64,000 bases of DNA from CAYWLQ01 sp964458775 (GCA_964458775.1 CAYWLQ010000003.1:21334-85333), one strand, 5' to 3'; shown: positions 18,524 through 28,034, counted from the stretch's first letter. The notes: a model not told the origin generated them from the sequence alone. Made by a program: numbers and translations.

Positions 18524-19129
18524 ATGAATGAGATAAAAAAAGTAAAAGGTTTGGGCATAGCGGTTAGAGGAAATGACATTGACACTGACCGAATTATTCC
18601 TGCTCGTTTTTTGAGATGTGTGAGTTTTGACGGTCTTAGGGGACATGCCTTTGAAGACGATAGGCTGCAAATTAAAGAAGCCGGCGGTGTTCATCCGTTT
18701 GACAATCCTGCATTTCAAAATGCCGAGGTTTTAGTTGGCGGCTCCAATTTCGGTTGCGGCTCTTCAAGAGAACACGCACCGCAAGCGCTTCTTCGCTGGA
18801 ACAAAGGAATAAAAGCCATTGTCGCTGAGTCTTTTGCAGAAATATTTTTCGGCAACTGCACTACTTTGGGAATTCCATGTGTTACAGCTGATACAGCAAC
18901 GGTCGAAAAGATCATGAAAGCAATTGAGACAAATCCGAACATCGAATTTTGTATAAACCTGGAAGAAATGACTGTTGCTTTTGGTAACGATAAAGTTTCG
19001 GTTTCGATGGTAGAAGGACCCAGACAGCAGCTTCTTCAGGGATGTTACGATCCGACCTTGGAGCTTTTAGCAGCCAAAGAAGATATTCTAAAAACCGCAG
19101 AGCAAATCCCGTATTTTTCTTGGCAATAA
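18524..19129 (+). CDS. leuD: 3-isopropylmalate dehydratase small subunit
   Basis: The swivel domain that completes the LeuCD active site. At 201 residues it is of the E. coli type. Conserved parts are DIDTDRIIPARFL near the N-terminus and the substrate-binding loop NFGCGSSREHAPQAL, then SFAEIFFGNC. It is 19 bases downstream of leuC and ends the cluster; hairpins begin directly after the stop. Confidence 0.96.
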   Translation: MNEIKKVKGLGIAVRGNDIDTDRIIPARFLRCVSFDGLRGHAFEDDRLQIKEAGGVHPFDNPAFQNAEVLVGGSNFGCGSSREHAPQALLRWNKGIKAIVAESFAEIFFGNCTTLGIPCVTADTATVEKIMKAIETNPNIEFCINLEEMTVAFGNDKVSVSMVEGPRQQLLQGCYDPTLELLAAKEDILKTAEQIPYFSWQ

Positions 19130-19160
19130 AAAAACGGGCCCACAAAGGGCGATGGGCCCG
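19127..19160 (-). terminator. Intrinsic terminator, minus strand (downstream of the beta-helix gene)
   Basis: CGGGCCCA (19135-19142) and TGGGCCCG (19153-19160) form a perfect 8-bp stem with a 10-base loop. On the minus strand the stem is followed by a run of seven T, the form of a factor-independent terminator, about 130 bases after the stop of the gene at 19,292. On the plus strand the A-run precedes the hairpin, so it is not a classical terminator for leuD. Confidence 0.65.
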
Positions 19161-19165
19161 CTATG

Positions 19166-19192
19166 TCCCGGTGAAAGGAGGAAACCCCGGGA
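19166..19192. other. Second hairpin after leuD with AGGAGG in its loop
   Basis: TCCCGG (19166-19171) pairs with CCGGGA (19187-19192). The plus-strand loop contains AAAGGAGG, a full Shine-Dalgarno sequence, with no start codon at a useful distance. Function unknown; it may stabilise the leuD 3' end. Confidence 0.45.
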
Positions 19193-19291
19193 TAAGAACT
19201 CACTATTTAGATTAACCTTTTATTTTATAAAGTCCAGAAAGTATTGTGTTAGCAGAGGTTTTTATTGAAAAAGCAGAGCAAGCTGTCTGTT

Positions 19292-20587
19292 TTACTTGGA
19301 TGGTTTCTGTGCTCCAGCGCCGGTTTGCGCGCCGAACAGCTTTAGGGCTTCTTTCCATGAATATCGATTGGCAAACATCGAAACTGAGGTTGTCAGCTTT
19401 CCTTGTTTATTCAGTCCCAATGCTTCTCTCATTAAGTTTGCTGGAGAGTCGGGTGCAAAATCGGCTTCTTCGCTGTAACGAGCATTAAGAAAACCTTCCG
19501 TGTATGCTTTGTCTATGGGTAATTTGAGGGCGACTTCTTTGTTTTCTTTAACTGAAGAAAAGCCGATAGTGGAAAGATCCGACACTTTTACTCGTTCCAT
19601 TTGTACATTTCCGGCTTCGGATAACAGCAAATCACCCTGTTTATTGCCGAAGAAAATATTATTGTCTATTTTGATCCATTCAAGGGGGTTGAATCTAGTG
19701 TGATCTATACCTGTAATGGTGTTGAGACCTATGATATTATTGCGAATATCGTATGAAACATTGGTCATAATTCTAACACCGTAACCCATGTCAGCCATGT
19801 CTTTGATGCGAGACCAACTAAACAAGATAGTGTTATTTGAAACTTCAACATGACCGTCTTTTTCGGTGGGCCCCTTGGGACCTTTTTTGCCTCCGGTTCC
19901 GAATATTTCAATGGCAGCCATTCGGTTTGCTACAAACACATTATTGTGAATTACAAAATTTCCTTGTTTGTGGCCGCCCTGAATTGCAAAATTGGCGCAG
20001 TTAACAAAGACACAATTTTCAATGTGAACGTCTCCGGCAGAAGCAGAGTTTTCAATCATCAGGCATCGCTCTGTTACTGTCGCGTTTTCTCCAGCAGCTT
20101 TTTGAGGAGGTAACAACAGCATTCCGGTTTCAACTCCTGCCGGTTTCCCCTCATCTTTGTGATAGGAATTGCGAACGCCGGCATCAAATATAATTCCGTC
20201 AATAGTAAGTTTTTGACCGGCTGCACTTTTCTTTAGTGTTAAGAGAGATTTGCGAGATTTCGCCGCTGATGCATTGTCCGGCTGAATAAGAGTAGGAAAG
20301 GCTGTAACGTCTCTTTTTGAAAAGTCCGAAGAATAGCCTCCGATAATAGAAACAGGTACTTTTGCTTCAAGATATCCTTTCCCTCTTAAACCGAAGTAAT
20401 TTCCTTGAGCAACGCGGATGGTATCTCCGGCCGCAGCCTTGTTTAGGGCTGTTTCCAAATTTTGCATCGGTTTGTCTTTTTCACCTGAGTTGGCATTGTC
20501 ACCGGTAGACATCGAAACATAATATTCTGCACCGTATGCAGTACCGGAAAGAATAATTGTCAACGCAGCCGCCAAAAATGTTTTCAT
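19292..20587 (-). CDS. Secreted right-handed parallel beta-helix protein
   Basis: A 431-residue exported protein; the start is ATG 20585-20587, five bases after AAGGAGG, although the frame is open further upstream. A signal peptide (KTFLAAALTIILSGTAYG-AE) is followed by a pectate-lyase-like beta helix: STGDNANSGEKDKPMQNLETALNKAAAGD is the typical cap of DUF1565-type beta-helix proteins, then rungs such as VHIENCVFVNCANFAIQGG, FVIHNNVFVANRMAAIEIFG and VEVSNNTILFSW. Such proteins bind or cut polysaccharide; no catalytic set is evident. It stands alone, convergent with leuD. Confidence 0.82.
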   Translation of the reverse strand: MKTFLAAALTIILSGTAYGAEYYVSMSTGDNANSGEKDKPMQNLETALNKAAAGDTIRVAQGNYFGLRGKGYLEAKVPVSIIGGYSSDFSKRDVTAFPTLIQPDNASAAKSRKSLLTLKKSAAGQKLTIDGIIFDAGVRNSYHKDEGKPAGVETGMLLLPPQKAAGENATVTERCLMIENSASAGDVHIENCVFVNCANFAIQGGHKQGNFVIHNNVFVANRMAAIEIFGTGGKKGPKGPTEKDGHVEVSNNTILFSWSRIKDMADMGYGVRIMTNVSYDIRNNIIGLNTITGIDHTRFNPLEWIKIDNNIFFGNKQGDLLLSEAGNVQMERVKVSDLSTIGFSSVKENKEVALKLPIDKAYTEGFLNARYSEEADFAPDSPANLMREALGLNKQGKLTTSVSMFANRYSWKEALKLFGAQTGAGAQKPSK

Positions 20588-20754
20588 TTTTTCCTCCTTG
20601 TTGAAAATAACCTGGTCTGTCGAACAACCGCAAGTTGTCATATGTTTATTGCCCAACTTTAATTCTCCAATAGACGTAAAGTCAATCAGTAGATTCAGTT
20701 GATTTTCATTTTTTTAATCTATTTGGATATATTTGCTTTGAAAACAAAATCTTG

Positions 20755-20811
20755 GCGACGAAAAGTCGCTGTTTAAGCAAGCAGTTTGCCAAAATGGCAA
20801 TTATAGCTTGC
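20755..20811. other. Pair of hairpins between divergent genes
   Basis: GCGAC/GTCGC (20755-20759, 20765-20769) is followed by a nested structure: outer GCAAGC/GCTTGC (20777-20782, 20806-20811), inner TTGCC/GGCAA (20786-20790, 20796-20800). It lies between the beta-helix start (20,587) and the barrel-protein start (20,900). No U-run follows in either direction. It may be a leader structure or a protein site. Confidence 0.4.
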
Positions 20812-20899
20812 AAAAAAACATAAAATTTATCTTAAACAGTGCTCGCTTCTTGGTTCGGTTCTTGCTATTAGCAGTTCCGATATGTTGAAGGAGACCTAT

Positions 20900-21679
20900 A
20901 TGAAGTTGTTTCCGCTCGTTGCTGCTGCTTTTGCAGCGGTTTTGTTACAAGTTGTTTCGGTAGATGCGCAATCTTTTGAATCGTCGCAAAAAGTGGAATC
21001 TCCCCAATATGGAGCTTTCGAACTCAGATTTGCTCCTTATAAGCCGGCTATTGACGAGAATCCTGCTTTGAACGGAACACCTTACCGTGACGTTTTTAAA
21101 GACGACACAATGTTTCTGTTCGCATTAGAAGTTGATTGGCAGTTTTATAGACCGCCCGGTTTGAGTCTTGGAGTAGGCGGTTCTATAGGTTTTATGCAGA
21201 CTTATGCAAAATCTACAATCGCAGGTAGCGGAGAGGAATCGTCTGATTATACGGTACTGAATGTTATGCCGTTTGCTTTGTTGTTTGTAACGCGGATAGA
21301 TGCGCTAGCCGACTATTTGAACATTCCGTTGGTTCCTTACTTCAAGATAGGTATGAACTGGTATTTGTGGTGGATTCTGTCAGGAGGAGAAACCGCTTCA
21401 TATTCTTGGACCGATGATAATGGCGAAACTCGAACGGAAAAGGGAAGGGGAGGAACTCTGGGATGGCAGGTAGCTCCCGGGCTTGCTATTCGATTGGACG
21501 GTTTTGACAAAAAGTCAGCAAGAACCTTTGACAACGAACTTGGAATAAACCACAGCTATATTTTTGTGGAAGTTCTTTGGGCTTTTGTTGATCGTTTTGG
21601 AAATACTGATTATATGAATCTTTCTACCAATCTATTTGCTAACGCTACGATCGTAGCGGGTTTGGCTCTCGAATTCTAA
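20900..21679 (+). CDS. Outer-membrane beta-barrel protein, MXAN_2562-like
   Basis: A 259-residue exported protein (start ATG 20900 with AAGGAG nine bases upstream; a further ATG at 20882 precedes that site). The signal peptide ends near VSVDA-QS. The rest has alternating aromatic-hydrophobic strands (FELRFAPYKPAIDE, LEVDWQFYRP, LGVGGSIGFMQTYAKS, LVPYFKIGMNWYLWW) and ends in F (LALEF), typical of outer-membrane barrels. The pattern, including ARTFDNELGINHSYIFVEVL near the end, fits the myxobacterial MXAN_2562 family as I remember it. Transport or structural role unknown. truA starts seven bases after its stop. Confidence 0.72.
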   Translation: MKLFPLVAAAFAAVLLQVVSVDAQSFESSQKVESPQYGAFELRFAPYKPAIDENPALNGTPYRDVFKDDTMFLFALEVDWQFYRPPGLSLGVGGSIGFMQTYAKSTIAGSGEESSDYTVLNVMPFALLFVTRIDALADYLNIPLVPYFKIGMNWYLWWILSGGETASYSWTDDNGETRTEKGRGGTLGWQVAPGLAIRLDGFDKKSARTFDNELGINHSYIFVEVLWAFVDRFGNTDYMNLSTNLFANATIVAGLALEF

Positions 21680-21685
21680 ACAACA

Positions 21686-22444
21686 GTGACCGTTTTTCGT
21701 TTGGTAATAGAATATGACGGAACCGATTTTTCAGGTTGGCAGATACAGCCTGGTCGACACACAGTCCAGGGTGTTTTGGAACAAGCACTGTTTACAATTT
21801 TGAAAGTACCGGTCCGTCTTCAGGGTGCCGGTCGTACAGACGCAGGAGTTCACGCACTTGGACAATGTGCCTCTTTTGAAGCTGAAACAGAGCTTTCATG
21901 TACAAGAATTAGAAAAGGACTTACAGCAATTGCCGGACCAAAAATATCGGCTGTAGAACTTGAAGAAGCACCTCCCGGATTTAACGCACGGTTTGATGCA
22001 ATAGGAAAACATTATAGATATGTTATTTTCAATCGGCCGTCACCGTCACCCATTCTAAGAAATACAAGTTTTTTTGTTCCTCAAAAACTTAATATAGTTG
22101 CTATGCAGGAAGCAGCGGCACTTCTTGTCGGAACTCACGACTTTGCCGGATTTCGCTCTTCAGATTGTGAAAGAAAAACAACAGTCAGGCATCTGAGCAA
22201 GGTAGAGGTAAACATTTCTGACTCAATAATAAACATTGATGTTAGAGGAGATGCATTCTTAAAGAATATGGTTCGTATAATTGCGGGGACCTTGGTAGAT
22301 GTAGGTCTCGGAAGACATTCCGTAAGTTCGGTTCAAGAGGCACTAGATACCGGTGACCGCAAGCTTGCGGGAAGAACCGCACCTGCTTTGGGACTTACCT
22401 TGATGTCAGTCGAATACCCTGACGGCTGGATTAGAAATCGATAA
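21686..22444 (+). CDS. truA: tRNA pseudouridine(38-40) synthase
   Basis: Converts U38-U40 in the tRNA anticodon arm to pseudouridine. The 252-residue product has the TruA length; it begins with FRLVIEYDGTDFSGWQIQPG, contains the catalytic Asp in AGRTDAGVHALGQ (about residue 52), then FNARFDAIGKHYRYVI and AFLKNMVRIIAGTLVDVGLGR. Start is GTG 21686, seven bases after the barrel gene, so the two are probably co-transcribed. Confidence 0.95.
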   Translation: MTVFRLVIEYDGTDFSGWQIQPGRHTVQGVLEQALFTILKVPVRLQGAGRTDAGVHALGQCASFEAETELSCTRIRKGLTAIAGPKISAVELEEAPPGFNARFDAIGKHYRYVIFNRPSPSPILRNTSFFVPQKLNIVAMQEAAALLVGTHDFAGFRSSDCERKTTVRHLSKVEVNISDSIINIDVRGDAFLKNMVRIIAGTLVDVGLGRHSVSSVQEALDTGDRKLAGRTAPALGLTLMSVEYPDGWIRNR

Positions 22445-22454
22445 GTTGAGTTAA

Positions 22455-23855
22455 CTATTTGGATAAGGATGCTACTGCTGCTGTGCTCATATCTTCGTCA
22501 GCAAAATAGAGTCTAAGAGCAACACCGTTTTGTTTTGGTGTTGTTATGAAGCGGGGAAGTTCTCCATTAACATAGACAATAAATCTCGCACCGCTTTCTC
22601 TTTGTATTGACTTTATAGAGCGAACCTGCGGATTCTCTTTTCCGTCTTCCATCCATCCCTCTTTTTTTACAAGTCCTCCGGGAACGTCTACAACTACACC
22701 GTTGGGTTCTCTTACACGATAAGCGGTAGCGTATTCCACAGGCCATTTGGTCGGAAGAAGCAAGTTTATTTCGCCTTCTGACAATGCTTGTTCGTCTTTT
22801 TCTTCTGCAACGGTCTCTTGTTTTTCTGTCGGACTATTGACTTGATTAGCTTGCGGTTCATTTTTTTGCGCAGATGACTCGATTAATCCTGCTGTCAGCG
22901 GATTGGGTCCTGTTGAATATGTACTGTCTTGAATAGTTGAAGAACTTGCAATAGCGGTATTTTCTTGAATCGTCTCAGCCGCCTTCTCAACAAGATCTTT
23001 ATCTACTGATTCAATCGTTCGGTCCAAAACCATTACGCCTGTTTCCATTTTGGGTAAAGTCGAAGCCGTTGCAATAGAGTCAACAGGTCTATTCCCGGGT
23101 AATATACTTGCTACTTTGTTCTTTACATCATCTAAGTTTATTACACCTGCTTTTTCAAACAGATAAAGTGAAGCAAAAACCATTCCCAGTACAAATGCGC
23201 CCACCATGTGGCGAGCCATTTTAAACCGACGTTTGGTACTCTGTCGAAACTCCAATTCCTCCGGCGGCAAAAGCTCTCCGACGGCCCATTGCGGTTCATC
23301 AGATGCTGTCGAAGATGAGGTCGTTGAGTATTCTTCATCTCTTCGTTCCGTTGTCGGGCCTGTTTTTCTTTGTTCATTTTTATTTTCAGTTGAACTTGAA
23401 ATTTCTGCGATAAAATCAGCCCAGGAGCCTTCGGTTTTTTCATTGGGCTTAGCCGCAGAAATTTGAGACGGCAATGAAGCTCCGATTGATAGTTCTCCTG
23501 TGTCTTCACAGGGAGGGTCTATAGCTGTTTTAACAGCGGCGAGCAAAGACTCCGATGTTTTTGCAACAACTGTGGGACGAGTTCCTCTTGTTCTAATAGA
23601 CAATCGGAGCCTTGGAAATCCGGTTTCCGGATCATCTTCAACTCCAATCCTGTGAATTGAACCGATATTCAAGTTCGCAGTATCGCCGAATTGTACCGGA
23701 ATATCGACTTCAAGCGCGGGAAAGGGACAAACCAAAGATACCCCTCGGGCGGTTTCTTGATCCATCAGGGTGTTTACTGACATCTTTTGACCGTCTACCT
23801 TTAAACGCACTAAGTTTTCCGGACGCTTAATTTCAATACTTTGCGAAGAGCTCAT
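22455..23855 (-). CDS. Single-span membrane protein with AMIN-like C-terminus, function unknown
   Basis: A 466-residue protein starting at ATG 23853-23855 (GGAGG five bases upstream). Residues 1-95 are a predicted beta domain (VRLKVDGQKMSVNTLMDQ to PRLRLSIRTRG), PilZ-like in flavour. A Ser/Glu/Thr-rich linker leads to one membrane span around 210-230 (HMVGAFVLGMVFASLYLF). After another polar linker, the C-terminal 100 residues resemble an AMIN domain (VREPNGVVVDVPGGLV, ARFIVYVNGELPRF, GVALRLYF), a fold that binds peptidoglycan or secretin complexes. The topology suggests a cytoplasmic sensor domain joined to a periplasmic wall-binding domain. Not a family I can name. Confidence 0.6.
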   Translation of the reverse strand: MSSSQSIEIKRPENLVRLKVDGQKMSVNTLMDQETARGVSLVCPFPALEVDIPVQFGDTANLNIGSIHRIGVEDDPETGFPRLRLSIRTRGTRPTVVAKTSESLLAAVKTAIDPPCEDTGELSIGASLPSQISAAKPNEKTEGSWADFIAEISSSTENKNEQRKTGPTTERRDEEYSTTSSSTASDEPQWAVGELLPPEELEFRQSTKRRFKMARHMVGAFVLGMVFASLYLFEKAGVINLDDVKNKVASILPGNRPVDSIATASTLPKMETGVMVLDRTIESVDKDLVEKAAETIQENTAIASSSTIQDSTYSTGPNPLTAGLIESSAQKNEPQANQVNSPTEKQETVAEEKDEQALSEGEINLLLPTKWPVEYATAYRVREPNGVVVDVPGGLVKKEGWMEDGKENPQVRSIKSIQRESGARFIVYVNGELPRFITTPKQNGVALRLYFADEDMSTAAVASLSK

Positions 23856-24009
23856 GATTTCCTCCATGGCAAAAATCGCCTTCTAAGCTGTGTATACCAT
23901 GGTAGTTTAATGTAGGCAAAAAAACTACATATTTTTTTTTGCAATTATAATTGCCTGTAATTATTGGTTAAAACAAGCGGATTTGGGGGGGGAGAAGAAA
24001 AAGGAGAGA

Positions 24010-24774
24010 TTAGTCGATCATTTTTTCTAAAGCAGACAGGTCAGGAAGCTCGTCAAGTGCAGGCTGAAGCACTATTTCAATTCTTCGGTTTTGAGCTTTT
24101 CCCTCTTCCGTGTTGTTGTCTGCGGCGGGCTGTGTATCAGCATAGCCGGCTGCTGAAATATTGGCATCGGAAACACCGTTGTCTATTAAGTGCTTAACCA
24201 CTGAAACAGCTCTGGCCGAAGACAAATCCCAGTTTGATTTAAATCTTTTGTTTTTAATAGGAACATTGTCTGTATGTCCGGCCACTTGAAAAGTTCTTTC
24301 TTTAATATCCGCAAGTATTCCGGCAACCTGAGTCAATGCTTCAGAACCCTCATCAGAAAGCTTATCGCTGCCGCTTGGAAATAGAATGGCGGAAGCCATT
24401 TCCACGATCATTTTATTATTTACAATCTTAATCTTAAGCTTTCCTGATTCCACCATTGATTTAAATTGAGAAAGCATTTTTTGAAAGGTTTCGAGTCTCT
24501 TTTTTGCTGCTGCAGCCAATTTTGCGTTTTCAGAGCTTTCTCCTGAGAGTTGCTCAATGCTTTTCTGAAGTTGTGCAATGGTTGCTTCCAGCACCTTCTT
24601 TTCGCTTTTCATTCCTGATAGTTCTACATCAGCATTTGCTAACCGGTCTTGAGCCTGTGCTAATTGTTCTCTTAGGGATGCTGTGTCTGCGTCGTATTTT
24701 TCTTGTGGAACGCCGCATCCTACAAGTAGCGATATTGAGAGCACCCAAAAAATACCAATGATTCCAAATCTCAT
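24010..24774 (-). CDS. OmpA-family peptidoglycan-binding lipoprotein
   Basis: A 254-residue lipoprotein: signal peptide with lipobox LLVGC-GV (Cys about 20), a coiled coil of about 90 residues (EQLAQAQDRLANADVELSG and onward), and a C-terminal OmpA domain with MASAILFPSGSDKLSDEG, VAGHTDNVPI, NWDLSSARAVSVVKHL and NRRIEIVLQP, which binds diaminopimelate in peptidoglycan. Start ATG 24772-24774 follows AAAGGA; the open frame extends upstream without a ribosome site. The layout (coiled coil plus OmpA, TDNVPI form) is that of MotB-like or Pal-like tethers, here anchored by lipid rather than a membrane span. Confidence 0.9.
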   Translation of the reverse strand: MRFGIIGIFWVLSISLLVGCGVPQEKYDADTASLREQLAQAQDRLANADVELSGMKSEKKVLEATIAQLQKSIEQLSGESSENAKLAAAAKKRLETFQKMLSQFKSMVESGKLKIKIVNNKMIVEMASAILFPSGSDKLSDEGSEALTQVAGILADIKERTFQVAGHTDNVPIKNKRFKSNWDLSSARAVSVVKHLIDNGVSDANISAAGYADTQPAADNNTEEGKAQNRRIEIVLQPALDELPDLSALEKMID

Positions 24775-24982
24775 GTTAACTTCCTTTCTTCTTTTAAAAG
24801 CTAAAAACATTTGCGCAGATGATACCCCATTTGACGCAATAGGCAATGCACAAAAAAATTCTAATCATGATGTCAATCGACCTTGCTTAGGATGCATAAG
24901 GAACAAGGCGCGCTAAAATAATTCAATGGATGATCGAGAGCCCTTCAGTTTGAACTAACAGAGGGATTCAAAGAGAGCGGTA

Positions 24983-26446
24983 TTGCCGAAAAAGTATAAA
25001 AATGAAATCTATTCGGACGAGGATATAGAAACGGCAAGAATTATTCAGAGTCTGTTTTTGCATTCTCCCGCAAATGCGCGAGAATTGTTGATAAGGTTAT
25101 CATCTCTAGACCTCTCGTTGATAAGAAGCGTGATCATTGATGAATTGGAAGCCGGTCATCTTGATGAAAAACAAGGTGCTTTGGTTGTTGCTGTATTGGA
25201 TTTAATAGGTATCGGTGCGGAACGCCACAGACTCATGTCTATTGTAACCGATGATGAGTGTGAAGCATATATTAGAATATTGGCAGCGATGTCCTTGATA
25301 TCGTATGACCCTAGTATTATGAAATTCTTAGCTTCAGATGTAGGAACCGCTATTATAAATGATATAGTTGAAAAAAACCTTGCAGATATTCTTACCCTTC
25401 AACAATCGAATAGAATGGCGGACATTGTTTTTAGACTATTAAAAAGTAGAAGAAGAGACAGTTCTTCTATAGCATTGTTGAATCGCATTGAAGCATGTCG
25501 CATAGGTCTCGGCATTTCTTGTGCTGAAATGTATGCGTATTGCATAGATGCACCCGGTCTTTATTTTGTAAGAAACAAAATTCTTGAGTTCTTTATAGAA
25601 GAAGCGTCTGACGAAGGAATTGCTTTCTTGGAAGCCTCAAAAACTCAAGAACTTGGTGTTGACGAAAAACTCATTCAAGCAGCTTTGTTGCGATTGCGAA
25701 GTACAAGAATAGACGATAGAAGATGCAAGAGAAAGATAAAAGGTAAAGGCTTTATAAGCAATTGCGATGCTGACGGAGGATATATTGCTGTCGGTATCTT
25801 TGAGAATCCTGATCAAACTGTAAGCGTATCAGAACTGTACATGAATGTTATGGGAGCAATATGTGACGGTGTGCTTCATCCGAGATTGAGTCCTGTGTCA
25901 GCTGAAGCTGTGGTAAAGAGTATCTGTAAGGAGTCAGGTTGCTTTTTTGTTGAGGTTTCAATAGAGGAATGTGCTGCTGCTATTATTGACAATCCACAAA
26001 CACCGTTGACAGCGCTTTGCCATGGAGATGATGAGTTAAAGAGAGCAACTCTAAGATTTTTAGAAGCATATCCAATTGAAGAGTTTTCAAAGTTTTCTTT
26101 TAATCTTGTATCAATAACCGAGGAATCTGTTACCTCACTTCTTAATCGTCAAGAATATATTGATACGTGGATTTTTGACGTCTCAGATTTTGAATCAGAA
26201 AACATACCTTTACCCAACAACGCCGGACCGGACGATCAATGGATTTCACAAGCAGTAGAACGAATTGCTTCGTCTGGAAAACATAAAGAAATTGCTGCAA
26301 TGGCGGAACATATGTCTAAGTGGCATGCCTGGAAAGGGGAAACAAGGCTTGCAAATCTCGCCGCGTCTTTAGCTGAAGAAATAAGACTATCTCCTGTCGA
26401 CAGCTTTTTAATCAGATCTATGCTGGAAAGATCATGTATGCAGTAG
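24983..26446 (+). CDS. Orphan 487-residue helical protein, function unknown
   Basis: I do not recognise it. Residues 1-240 are predicted all-helical with an uneven repeat of about 35-40 residues, like HEAT or ARM solenoids (ARELLIRLSSLDLSLIRSVI, IRILAAMSLISYDPSIMKFL). The middle, from about 250, contains strands (GYIAVGIFENPDQTVSVSELY) and a segment of Cys/Glu-rich helix. No signal peptide or membrane span, so it is probably cytoplasmic. The start is a TTG 24983; AAAGAGAG lies about eight bases upstream. Divergent from the OmpA gene and 97 bases before the TolC-like gene. Confidence 0.65.
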   Translation: MPKKYKNEIYSDEDIETARIIQSLFLHSPANARELLIRLSSLDLSLIRSVIIDELEAGHLDEKQGALVVAVLDLIGIGAERHRLMSIVTDDECEAYIRILAAMSLISYDPSIMKFLASDVGTAIINDIVEKNLADILTLQQSNRMADIVFRLLKSRRRDSSSIALLNRIEACRIGLGISCAEMYAYCIDAPGLYFVRNKILEFFIEEASDEGIAFLEASKTQELGVDEKLIQAALLRLRSTRIDDRRCKRKIKGKGFISNCDADGGYIAVGIFENPDQTVSVSELYMNVMGAICDGVLHPRLSPVSAEAVVKSICKESGCFFVEVSIEECAAAIIDNPQTPLTALCHGDDELKRATLRFLEAYPIEEFSKFSFNLVSITEESVTSLLNRQEYIDTWIFDVSDFESENIPLPNNAGPDDQWISQAVERIASSGKHKEIAAMAEHMSKWHAWKGETRLANLAASLAEEIRLSPVDSFLIRSMLERSCMQ

Positions 26447-26543
26447 GTAGAACTCGATTGGTCCGTTAATTTTCATGAATCAGTAGATACAGAATCTTTA
26501 TTGTGATATCAAAATTGTAGAAGTAAATATAACGGATTATAAG

Positions 26544-28034
26544 ATGACAAAACAATTAAATTTTATTTGGATATGGAGTACGATAACTTTATTGACCTCG
26601 ACAGTTGCTGTTTCAGAAGAACAGGACACTTCGGTCGGACCGAAGAAGCCTGAAGGCGTTAGTGCACAATCTGAAAATGCAACGTTACTGACTCTTAAAC
26701 AGTGTGTTCGTAAAGCATTGCAAAACAGTGCTAAGCTTAAAGCAGAAAGAGCGAGACTCACGGTTTTCGAGGAGCAGCAGGAACAACTATGGTGGCTGCC
26801 GTTTTCTAATTTCAATTTAACAGCCGGATTTACAGTTGTTCAAGATAACTGTGCCAGGCTGTCCGAAGACGGAGCTGTTACGGCATGTGAAGGGAATGAC
26901 AATATCGGTTCGGTAAACGACTGGAAAGATAAGAAATGGGGTCCCAGTTTTCATGCGTCTTTTAACGGAGCAATTCCCATACCTTCATCGAGAAAACTTT
27001 GGCATGGTAAAAGGGCGCTGGAAGGTGCACGAGGTGCAAAAGAGGCTATGTATAAAACTTTTGAGCATCAAATTGTATTTGACGTTCATAGGGCATACCA
27101 TGCACTCATTGGAGCAAGAGAAATGCACTACACGCTCATCGAGGGCCGAAAGCATCTAAAAAAGGCTATTGAGAAAGTTGAGGAAAATCTAGAAAACCAA
27201 GAAGGCACGGATACGCAAATTGACCTGGTAAAACTAAAAGTATTTGATGCCAAACTCGATGCAATGGAACAACAGGTTCTTCAAATTGAGAAAACAGCTC
27301 TTGCAGGCTTGAATTTTTTGGTGGGCACGGACAACAATCGTCGCATAGATATTGCAGATACTCCGCAAGAACCTATTGATATTAAGTTGAAACCTTTGGA
27401 TGACTATAAAAAGACAGCCGTTGAGTCTAGACCTGAGTTTGAGGCACTTAGAAAGGGCATTAAAGCACTCGAAAATAAATTAAAGATTTACAAGTCCGAT
27501 TTTGCTCCGGATTTTGCGCTGACTTTCTCTTTTAGAAAGGGATATACACCTGGTGTAGAAATGGATTACAACAACGGTTCAACGCCCTTTATTTTCAGCA
27601 ACAGTTATAATTACGGAAGTATTGTGCCGGGGCTTTTTCTTGTAGGCAAAATGCCGCTTAATTTTGGAGTAAAAGTTCATAAGGTTAGAGAAGCAAAAGC
27701 TGAAATTCAAGCGCTGGCTTCAGATGAGAAGTATGCAATGGAGGGTATTTTACTGGAGGTTGAGACTTCGTATATTGAAGCAGAGTCGTTGCAAGAAGCA
27801 GTAAAGGCGCTAGATAAGTCAAAGCGACTCGCCAAGGGATGGCTGAATGCAGCGGTTCAAAATCAAACCGTGGGAGTGGGTTCGTCCAATGATTTAAAGG
27901 ACGCGCTCAAAGAGTTTTTCGGTATTGTTGCCGAATACCATTTAAGGATCAGTGAACTCAACACTGCTGTCGCCAAGCTGGAAAAAGCAGTCGGCAAAAC
28001 TGTATTGCTGCCTCAGTCGGAAACCTCTGAATAA
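26544..28034 (+). CDS. TolC-family outer-membrane efflux protein
   Basis: A 496-residue exported protein of the TolC/OEP family, trimeric tunnels through the periplasm and outer membrane used by efflux pumps and type I secretion. After a signal peptide (to about residue 23) come two repeated OEP halves: TLKQCVRKALQNSAKLKAERARLTVFEEQ with a long helix, the outer-membrane strands, a central ELEQQV-type helix, then EARPEFEALRKGIKALENKLKIYKSDFAPD, the usual second-half opening (here SRPEFEAL). No RND or membrane-fusion gene is beside it, so its partner is unknown. No ribosome site is obvious before ATG 26544. Confidence 0.85.
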   Translation: MTKQLNFIWIWSTITLLTSTVAVSEEQDTSVGPKKPEGVSAQSENATLLTLKQCVRKALQNSAKLKAERARLTVFEEQQEQLWWLPFSNFNLTAGFTVVQDNCARLSEDGAVTACEGNDNIGSVNDWKDKKWGPSFHASFNGAIPIPSSRKLWHGKRALEGARGAKEAMYKTFEHQIVFDVHRAYHALIGAREMHYTLIEGRKHLKKAIEKVEENLENQEGTDTQIDLVKLKVFDAKLDAMEQQVLQIEKTALAGLNFLVGTDNNRRIDIADTPQEPIDIKLKPLDDYKKTAVESRPEFEALRKGIKALENKLKIYKSDFAPDFALTFSFRKGYTPGVEMDYNNGSTPFIFSNSYNYGSIVPGLFLVGKMPLNFGVKVHKVREAKAEIQALASDEKYAMEGILLEVETSYIEAESLQEAVKALDKSKRLAKGWLNAAVQNQTVGVGSSNDLKDALKEFFGIVAEYHLRISELNTAVAKLEKAVGKTVLLPQSETSE

